DNA of 16,659 nt, from positions 1-16,659 of the forward strand of contig JAOXYB010023203.1 of assembly GCA_028565635.1 (NCBI GenBank), given 5' to 3'. Each line of letters starts with the position of its first letter. Positions within the stretch are counted from its first letter, which is position 1. Positions 1-9,800 of the stretch are shown piece by piece. The notes beneath the pieces are model-generated. The model did not search any database, was not told the origin of the DNA, and was given only the letters and a program-made list of their open reading frames with translations. Source of the stretch: Phoronis ovalis. Its lineage: Eukaryota; Phoronida; Phoronidae. Made by a program: the position numbers and the translations under genes.

Positions 1-889
1 ATAATGAGATTCTTAAAAACATTAAGCTATAGTGCTATATAAACTCCACTCGAAAGAAACATATGCATAGGCCCTATAACCAATGCCGTGAGTCGCCACA
101 ATATTTCATAAAATCTTTATCCTAGCATTTTAACAACTTATGTTTCAGCTAAACAAAACATTATTTTGTCAATGGAGGTTTCAGACTAGGCAGAAGAAAA
201 TGTTTCTGTGAGTATTCTTTGTCATCGGCTTGAATTTAGCACAATTAATCTATAAAGCAAGTCATAATGGATATAATGGAGATAAAACCATTTTTCATAT
301 TTTTTTGTGAAAAGAGAAATCAGAAAATATATATATTGAAGTATTTGTAATTCTTTTGGTAATTGTTTATAGACAGTTTGATCCAGGCTTCGTGTCACAG
401 CCGTTAAAAGTTAGAAAGAGCACATCGACATAATCTAGCTAACTGAAAGCAGAAACAATGAGCTTTTATTCAAATTATTGCACAGGGAATAATAGTAAAG
501 ACATCTAAAATGTTTAAAAACATTTCTGATGCTTAGTATATAAAAGTTTGTATTAATATTATTCCGGGTACTTAACTTACTAGTGTTTATATCTAATTAT
601 GGTAAATAATTCCAAATATCGTTTAAACATTCCATTTCCTCTTTCTAAATTCGTTGTAATTCTGCAATTTTTAGGTAACTTGAAAATGGTTGAAATGTTT
701 GTACAACTTGAATTTTAAATATTGCAGTTACGAAATATAAACGTTACCCTGATTCAAGATAACCCTAGACTATTATATACTTAAAAAATGTAAATGCTCA
801 TCCCGGAATGCTTATTCGTCCATGCTCATACGTAACTAGATCTGACGTAAACAGTACATGTACATTAACAGACATATCGTTTACCCCAA

Positions 890-904
890 CCCCCCCCCCC
901 CCCC
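890..904 (+). repeat. Homopolymer run of 15 C
   Basis: Fifteen consecutive C bases, preceded by a CCCCAA word, stand out in an AT-rich stretch. On the minus strand this is a G run. It is likely length-variable and error-prone in assembly; no function can be assigned. Confidence 0.95.
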
Positions 905-1581
905 TTCATTGATCTAACAGAAGCTCTTGTATTCTGTATCGAGGTATGTTGTTAAACCATAAGGTGGCGACACTAGTTAAACTCCCTTGCGTAATTACTC
1001 AAGTTTACAGACGGGTCTTCCAAATTTTTTGTAGTAATTATAAATAGGTCATTTTGTTAAATTAACCAGGTATGAGCAATTATTTAGTTATATAACATAT
1101 CAACAAATAAAGTTATTATAATTGCTCTGTTTACACAACTCTCAAGATTAGCAGAACAAGGATGCTGTAACAAGTATTCATCCTGACGAATTTACTATAA
1201 TTATGTAAATATAGGTTAATTTTAATTTGTCAATCTAAATAGAAACGTAATGCAGCTGCAGTTCTTTTGAATGGGGTAATATCGAACTTTGGTTATACTA
1301 TTATGCAAAACTGTCATCAGGATGTCTTCGATCTTCCCTTGCGATCAACAAAGTTATAATTATGTGAGCTCGAATTTTCATGGGGATTGGTGCATGATAC
1401 AGGCGTCATGTTGAAGATGCTTTGGCCTATAGTGTAATGATATATAAAGTTCTTAGAGTTTTAATATAGCCTATGTAAACGGTTATATACGTCAGTACCA
1501 CTGAGGACTTTTCATAAGGCATATACATGAAAGATGTAGAATTATCCCGTATTTTTTGGTAAGATGCGAACAGTTTTAGCA

Positions 1582-1682
1582 GTATTTCCCCCATTTCCTG
1601 GATTGAAATATTTCTTCGGGATTTCTTCCGTCGAATGTATTTTCCCCTCATTTCCCGGAATGATTTCTTCGAGACTTCTTCC
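1582..1682. repeat. Imperfect two-copy tandem duplication, period about 55
   Basis: Copy 1 (1582-1629) and copy 2 (1637-1682) share the order GTATTT, C-rich block, CATTTCC-GG, TTTCTTCG-G, TTCTTCC, with several substitutions and a small deletion in copy 2. The minus-strand open frame crossing it (94 codons) owes its openness to this repeat and resembles no known protein. Confidence 0.75.
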
Positions 1683-4600
1683 AAATAGTACACATGGAGA
1701 ATAGTTATCATGAAGCTAAATGAAACTAATTACACTTATTTTAACAAGTAGTTACAATATGCACTTAACCCTTGGTATGCCAGACAAAACGTTGACGGTC
1801 TACAGATGCTTAGTATAGGCGGAGATTCTTAGCTGACTGTTGTGTAGCGAACACGCTTTCGAATTATGCTCATGGATTACTGTATGTGATTAAATATGTA
1901 CAACATAACGTTTTGGTCATCTATAGGTTTTACAGGTACGTATGTGTAAACAGAAGTAGTTGTATTCAGATTGAATTTGTAAACTCGCTCTTCCCACTCC
2001 ATCACGTGGTGTGTTGAAATGTGTTTTTATCAAATAAGCGATTTGTGATAAAAATTGTGAAAACAAATGTTTATATAAAGGGGATTCAACTGACTTTGGA
2101 TCGATATAGCATCCCCTGGATAGCACCCTGTATTAAAGTACTTACGTCTTTCTTACAGACGTTCAGAATTTGCTGGAGAATTTGCTTGATTATCATTAAT
2201 TTTGATTTGATGGCAAAGTTGTAAAATGGTTCATGCTTAATCCAAAAAGGGGAGATTCCTATTATCGACGAAAAACTTGGAAGGCTACATCCGCTACATG
2301 TATGTAGGCATTTCGTACAAGTTTTCCAATTTTATTAAAATGTAACTACATCTGGATATCAGAGTCAGGATAGAAGTTTAATTCCGTTTGTCATTTGACG
2401 GAATGATGGGGATGATCCGAGGAATGACGGGCCGTTGTCTAAAAACCTGCATTATCTTCCTGGTAAATAATCTCAACTTAAATGGTCCAAACATCTCCAA
2501 ATGTTTAAACCCAATTAACCAAATTCGAAGTGGTATTAAAGGTCATGCCGTGATATAAATGGTGGACTAATTATAAGGAATCTGTCTATAAACCTGATAA
2601 ACCTGAGATTCATTAGGCCAATCATGAGCTTTTCTCATCCTTTGGTGAGTGTCTATAATAGAACAGAGAACTGGAAGAATTAGATAGTGTAATTAATGAG
2701 AAGCAACGACTGTTGCTCTTTAGTTCAGTTTGGGAATTTTGAAAGAAGTCGGTTATAACTGGTGTCATTACAATTATTTGTAAGTATTTGACAACAAAAA
2801 CTTTTAATTTTAATATTAAACTCTCTGTATCCTGATAAAGAAGATTTATGAACTGAAAGGGCAACATGTAACATGTTTTTAATTTAAGCGTGGATAACAT
2901 GATTTTTCCTTAAACAGTATCAATTCGCATCTGCATATAAAAAAATGTTCTTATTACATTGATAAACTCATCTTGAATTAATTTAATAATACAACTAATG
3001 ACAAAAGTATGTTCTTTATGGGTTTTATTTATTTAGGATTCACAGATCAAGCGAATCAGATTTTTTTCATGTGTTTTGCACACGTTAATTTAGATAACGA
3101 GCTAGCTGACTAGCAGGAATATTTCAAGCAGTATACGGCGATATAGAATGTGGTAATCTCAAAAGTCATGTTAGATGTAAAAGACAAAAATAATAACAGA
3201 TCACGGAAATAGCCAACTTAATTATTACTATATCACTGCTAGTAAAACTAAAGCTCAAATCTCCGATTTCGTTGTCTTGTCAAGAGCTTAAACGCACCTT
3301 CTACGATACCGGAATAGCGAAATACAAAAACAAAGTTAAAACGCTTGTGCGCACAAAAACAACAACACATGATTTGCGTATATTTATTTAATTGTTTTCT
3401 AATTGTTTACTGCATTAATAGCACAACTTTGTAAACATTTCTGTAGTCACTTGTTTTAAAGTATTGAACGCAGAATCTTATAATAACTATAGAATCTATA
3501 AAATCCAATCGATTTCCTACTTTTCATCAAATAGTTCCTGTTGTTAAATAAAAGCACAGCACTAAAGTATGCTGATAGAGGATAGCCACTGAACCCCGGA
3601 TTTAACAAAATGTCTGGTTGATAGTTTTAAATTATACCGGGTGATTTGTGTTGTTCGATCAATGAAATGATTGATTTACATTTGCCACAGCTTGAACATG
3701 TCAATATATGGGAGATATGTATAACGCTCTACTGATCTATTAGACTTAGTTGGTAAGTTTAACATGTTTACGAACGGGAGCATCTTGTCTTTTGAATATA
3801 TGTATTAATAGGTATGCACATGTACATGTATTAAAGAGTGATTATTATGACAAGTGCAAAAAACAGAAAAAAGAAACATCTTCCTCTACTTCATGTAGCT
3901 TATCAAGTGTCTGTTCTCAGTGTCTATTGAAGAATGTAAAATTATTTAAACTAGCAACGTATAGCCTTGAATGGTAGTATATTTATTAATTACGCAATGC
4001 CATTAGTTGAAAATAAAACACATTTATGATTCATCACTAGTCTAAATGTTTAGAACAGGGTGGAATATCCCCCGTAGAATCATATAGTATTTCTTTTAGA
4101 GACAAATGTCTTACAACTTTGTACCAGTGATTTTATTGGTTGCTATGCATGCCCTTGTAGGAAAGCCAGTGAATAAAAATACAATAAACTATAACTGTTT
4201 GCAATTCCCTTATAGTGCCAAGACAGCAATGTAATGAAGGTATTTATTATTACATGCAACTAAAACTTTATAACTTAGGTTTTCTCGATGCCGTGATATG
4301 TAAATCCTAAGCTATTTTGCGTTTAAGAAAACGAGAATTTGTTCGGCTATATTTGTCAACGATGCTTTTATAGTTCCTAATACAATCTGTCTTTCTTGTA
4401 CTAATTAGATGGTTTATTGATCTTACTAGGAATTTTAGTTGTAATCCTTATGGTTCAACACGCAATACTCCATTGTCAAAAGTAAGTAAGAAATCCTGTG
4501 TATAAATCAATTGTAATTTTGCAAAAATAGTCTGGTGTTTCTTGCTGACAAGTTTAGCAAAGAGCTTGCACCCGGAGCTTGCAATCGTATTAATATACTT

Positions 4601-6327
4601 ACCATGACTCCCCGTACTACTGATATAATTATTATTGCGTTTTGTGCGGTCTTCCTTTAGAGAACTTACTTTGCAATGTGTTAGCAGGTACAGTAACTAT
4701 AATTCTGGTAGTACTTTGTAACGTCACAAAACGCACATTGGAAGGCACGATATTTAAATTCTTCCATACTGCTATAATTAACCTGTACAGGTAACTTGTT
4801 ACAAGAACCCGGCCGCAGGCAAAGACGTTTGGCAAGTTGCACATTAGAGACTCAGTTAGCCAAAACCTGCCGCTTCTGATGGTGACAAATACCACGTGAG
4901 GACGGACTTCAGAATTTGTATATGTGTATTGCCAGTTTTAGTCATATTCAATGCTGCAGTTTAAACAGTTGTAACAGCAGCATTAATTAGCACTCCGTGA
5001 GATTCATGTTATAAAAAATACATGTGTCCCTTTAGCCCTGCACTTTACAGCCTTTACAAAGTGCAACCTAAAGCATTATAGTTGATTTAGTAGTATTTAT
5101 ACTGAAAAGCAAATATATTTTCATTTTAGGGTAAATTCGGTTATATGGATTTAATATGATGTTTATACACATACCGGCCCCGATACCGGCCTTCAGTTCG
5201 TAACAAATTGTGTGTTCTTTATTTCTAATCGAAATTTGAAACTTAAGGGTTATGAACCCTTACTTTGTCTTATTTTTGCCCATTGGTTTTCTTCTAAATG
5301 ACAAGCAAGGGCTCTGTAGCGCTACATACAGGGAAAAATATTTTACTGAAAGGTGAAATAATGGAAAACTCATAATTATATACTGATTAAATTAAGGCAA
5401 AAGTATAGATTGCAATCTCGGCATGAGTCATTCATATCTGTGACATATTGGCAATTGGCATGCAAAATGTGATTGGTGCTGTTTTGAATGTCGTTTGTAA
5501 CAAGTTTTCGTTATACTGCCTTATAGTATAGCAGATTATATATATATTACTAGCATTTAAAGAGTCTTTATAAGCGCATCTTTTACTCTAAAAGCTTATT
5601 TAGTCAAACCAGTTGAAACACGAGTCACTTGGATTTGGAGAGCCAGTACTTGCCAAACAGGGATTTAAACTTGTATTGTAACGTCTCTTACCGAAAATGT
5701 ATCTAATGTTAAAAAATCACGCCTCGCCTGGCCTACCGCCCCTGAATATACACGTAGTACCCTGGCAATCCATTATTGCTATAGTCTCTAATAATAAAAA
5801 TCTTTCCGTTCATTAAGTTTCTTTAGAATATCTATATTGATTTTGGAATTAGAGGATGTGAAATTTGCAGATGAAATGAAATAAACCTAAACTTGCCGAC
5901 AAATAAATATCTTACTGTCTGCAACTGACATATGTGTAAGTTATAATTCAAAGAAATTATATTAAAAGTACGAACGGCAGCTCAAGGAATCAAATACTTG
6001 AATATACTGCCAAAACAGCTGAGTTTGATAAAAAATTGTAGTAAAAAATTTTGCCACGATTGATTTAAACCTTTTTTTTGTTGTCGTTTTGATGGTAATT
6101 CCTGAAAGCGTTCTTATACACTAAATATCACTAAGAATGATGCCTGCAATACGATTGTTGTAAATGTACAGAACTATCAATACGTGTTTCTTAACTATTG
6201 AGAGTAGTTATTGATATTTTACTAAAACTTAAGAAATGTCATTGATTGTTTCTTATCGTAATGAATTAATATATTAATTTAGTCAGCATTTAGTACCAAT
6301 TTAAGACTCACTGATACCATTCGCTTA

Positions 6328-6356
6328 ATCAAACTACTAGTAAAGAGTAGCTTGAT
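6328..6356. repeat. Inverted repeat, 11-base arms, 7-base loop
   Basis: Arms 6328-6338 (atcaaactact) and 6346-6356 (agtagcttgat) are reverse complements except for one position that would be a G-U pair in RNA. It lies in the presumed intron about 370 bases before the first visible exon. There are no target-site duplications or transposase, so it is recorded only as a hairpin. Confidence 0.7.
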
Positions 6357-6725
6357 AAAACAATATGGTTTTGATGAAGGCATCCTAAACATTACTACGT
6401 ACTGAATTGTTTGATAACTTTTACATTAATTTTCACCATAGACATAGCACCTCTAATTTATCAAGAGATCGATAAATGTTTTTAGTTTCTGTAAATTGAT
6501 TAATTTTTTTAGATAACACGTATATTTAACTATCTAATTACAGCCATAATATTTTTAATCTGTGCACTTTAAAAATGTGTGTCTTCCCGATTGCTGTATT
6601 AAGCATATAATAACATCCTTGGTTTTATGTGCTAACACATTTTTTATATTTTAACTTCGTTTTACAGCACAATTCACATTATTTGTACGAAAATATTGAA
6701 ACAGTTTGTCTTTTTTTTTATTTAG

Positions 6726-6833
6726 GCAAAAAATAAAATCATCATGTTGAGTGCACTACGTGACATTAAGAATAAAACAACCTCAAAACAACCGAAAGGC
6801 GAAGATGATAAAATAAAACCAAGCAGAAGTCTG
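6726..6833 (+). CDS. erg: Channel exon a: end of PAS domain and start of linker
   Basis: A T-rich tract ending in TTTAG (acceptor 6724-6725) precedes 36 open codons that end at a strong donor GTAAGT (6834). The peptide contains [19 protein letters not shown]. This resembles the last PAS beta strand and following turn of EAG-family proteins (pattern K-V-V/I-L-F...D-I-T), so the exon is probably internal and its first codons complete the PAS core. The alternative is a first exon starting at ATG 6744 (residue 7): an in-frame TAG sits exactly at the acceptor (6723-6725) and A is at -3. That would give an 887-residue PAS-less isoform, comparable in principle to mammalian ERG1b. I favour the internal-exon reading. 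Confidence 0.75.
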
Positions 6834-9800
6834 GTAAGTTTCAATATTACAACTATATATTCGAGCAACCGAAAGAAAAAATCAAGAAAGAAGTATTCTT
6901 TTTTTTAATACTTGTTGTTCAGTCAAGTGTTTCCCATGTTGCTGTTTTGCCAATAGGTATCTGTAAGTTTTCTCGATCACCTCAAGACATTTTTCGATTA
7001 TATGTAGTACCTGTTCCCAAGTGTCAGTGTCATACATGTACAGTATAAAATGCACAAAACAGTATGACCAAGCACTGTTTTGCGCGCTATGTACCTTTGT
7101 GAGTGCAAACTAATTTATTCTTACCCCCACCCATCTGTACCTATGTTATACTATATTCCTTTTAGTTAATGTAGCGATTTACTAGACCAACGAAATTCAT
7201 GCAGAGCAGTTGGTTTTATGGTAATAAACATTATTGGGACTATACGGTAAATGAGATTCTTTTGGTGTACCTCCATTCACGGGCGTGTAATAAATATTAA
7301 GAAAATTCTGCTCTTTTCCATAGAGTAATTTATATTTGATAATCAAATAATGTTTTGATTGCAGTCCATCAGAAGCCACGAAGAAGCGAAAGATGACACA
7401 CTCAGTGATACAATTAGCGCTGAAGAATTTCAAAGACCTTCTAGAAATGTTCCCAAGTTTATTATTCTTCATTATTCTCCATTTAAAGCTGTATGGGATT
7501 GGATAATTCTATTATTAGTTTTATACACCGCGGTCTTTACTCCATACATGGCTGCTTTCTTACTAAACGAAGACGAAATTAGAATGAAATTAAATGCTGA
7601 CGCGGCCACTAGGCTGAAAAATTCTGAATCAGTTCAAGCGGACCCTTTAGTCTTAGTGGATTTAGTAGTCGATGTCATGTTTATTGTGGATATATTGATC
7701 AACTTTCGAACGACATTCGTCAAAGATGGAGAAGTTATAACTGATCCTCAAGCAATTGCAAAAAATTATTTAAAAGGCTGGTTTTTGATCGACACATTGG
7801 CGGCTGTACCATTTGATTTGTTGCTTTTTGGTTCGGGTACTAGTGAGGTAAATAGATATTATGTTTCTTTTTTTAATTTCTTACTGGAAATAACATTTCG
7901 TAATTTCGTGCACACTTGCCTTGCAAAGCGTTAAAAGTGTTTTATAGTTAGACGACTCTAAAGCAGATTAGGTTGAATTAGGAGTTTTTGAAACAAAATA
8001 ATCTATAATAAACAAACAAATGAAGTTCCTTTTTCCAGAATAGATGTTCATGTAATATGTTCAGCTGATAATATCATAGTTACTTACTTAATTTTTTCTA
8101 AAGAGCTTTCGATTCTACCACAGATTTCCACGCATCACCATATTGACAAAGACTCTGAAACTATGATACACTGTGAAGCATTCTGGATTATCCTAAATTT
8201 ATTGTGATAGCAGCAACGCTGTATTATATCTAGTTATTTCGATTTTTGGAACTTTTTTTCTTGTAGACAATGACAATAGCAGGTTCTCTGAAGACTTCAA
8301 GACTTCTGAGATTACTTCGTGTTGCTCGTCGTATGGACCAGTATTCACAATATGGCGCCGCTGTTTTAATATTAATGATGGTGGTGTTTGCTCTCATAGC
8401 GCACTGGCTGGCGTGCATATTCTATGCAATAGCATTCGTAGAACGTCCACATCTTGATGAGCCTATATCATGGTTAGATTCTTTGGCTAACAAAATAGAT
8501 ATGCCTTATGTAGTGAATGATACAACAAGTGGTCCTGATATTAGGAGCAAGTATATAACAGCTATGTATTTCACAATGACAACGTTAACTAGCATCGGAT
8601 TTGGAAATGTTGCACCAAACACAAATTACGAAAAGATTTTTTCCATTTTTGCTATGATGATTGGATGTAAGTACAAATTCAACGTATGTTTAAAATAGAG
8701 GTAAAAAGGCAACGAACTAAACCCACCAACATTTAAGACCATCATAAAAAACGGGTAGAAGCTAAATAATATTATTTGGTAAAAACAAAGAAATATTAGA
8801 CTTCTTTTAAACTTTTTTTTATAAAAGGTATAACAGTAAGCGTATTCCACTTTTGTCTTTAATGTGAATAATACCCGTTGCGCTTCTTTTCAGCTCTAAT
8901 GAGTGCTGCCATTTTTGGTAACGTTTCATCTATTATGTTACGTCTTTACCAAGGAACAGAGGAGTTTCACGAAAAATCTGAGAGTATCAAAGAATTTATA
9001 ACCTTTCACTCTATTCCTAAAGCGTTAGCGGACAGATTACAAGATTCCTTCCAACATTCCTGGTCGTACACTAATGGTATTGATATGAATCAAGTGAGTG
9101 CTTTGATATAATTGCATCTTCGACATCAAATATTATACTGTCATACCACTAAGTGCATTATTTTTGGACACCTACATATGAATGCATGCCAGTCAGTCGT
9201 TCTCAAACAATTGCAGGTTACCCCCTGTCTGTCTCACGGAAGCAGGTATTTAATTCTGCATATAATAGGATTACTATGGGTCTCCTATAACTCACGGTGC
9301 CATGTGGTGGTTTCGGGTGGTTTCCATACTACTATTTTCACTCAAAGAATGTAAAAATGCTTCCTACATGTTTGTAACTAATTAGTAATTTTTTGTAGGT
9401 TTTAAAAAGCTTCCCTGACTGTTTACAAGCTGACATTTGTCTTCACTTGAACCGTAATTTGCTAAACAATTCTCCTGCTTTCAAGGGAGCCAGTCCAGGT
9501 ATTGGAAACAATTAATGTTATATCAGTCAAATGCCAGTACTGTTATGTGTATTTATTCAAGCAGAGGTCAACACTCGAATGGTAACCTTCTCGAAACTGC
9601 AACCTAAAAGGAAGAATTTTGCATGATATACCTTTATGGAATGTAGTTATACAATCCGGATTACAATGCACAAAAGCTATCCAGTCCATTTTAGTGGCAT
9701 TTAGGTTAATACTTTTTCAAGCTTACTTTTAGTTTTTGTGTCCAACTGGCAGTGGGAAAGTAGAATGGCATTCTAACTTTTCTTGAAAGTTTACGTATTT

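Larger units (their letters stand above)
1..6725 (+). other. Upstream non-coding DNA, probably a large intron of the channel gene
   Basis: I find no exon in these 6.7 kb on either strand. Open frames are short, lysine/isoleucine-rich or unlike any family I know, and no PAS-domain exon (aromatic-rich 'GFC.L.GY' and 'FWC' type motifs) is visible. Because the exon at 6726 reads as the end of a PAS domain preceded by a proper acceptor, this stretch is most simply intronic. If the gene also has a short PAS-less isoform, its promoter could lie here, but I see no convincing core promoter. Small repeats inside are listed separately. Confidence 0.6.

Noticed and set aside
1427-1711. 94-codon minus-strand open frame
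   Set aside because: It is opened by a local tandem duplication and gives a Lys/Arg/Ile-rich sequence without family resemblance.
3750-3977. 75-codon plus-strand open frame in the presumed upstream intron
   Set aside because: Composition is mixed and unlike a PAS or other channel segment; no supporting splice signals.
4632-4895. 87-codon minus-strand open frame in a slightly GC-richer patch
   Set aside because: The translation matches no family I recognise, and nothing around it suggests a gene structure.
8230-8418. Minus-strand open frame opposite the S4-S5 exon
   Set aside because: Antisense shadow of the conserved channel coding sequence; the same applies to 11074-11563, 11833-12087 and 12879-13163.
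9112-9354. 80-codon plus-strand open frame between channel exons d and e
   Set aside because: It lies wholly inside an intron whose donor and acceptor join a near-perfect ERG C-linker.
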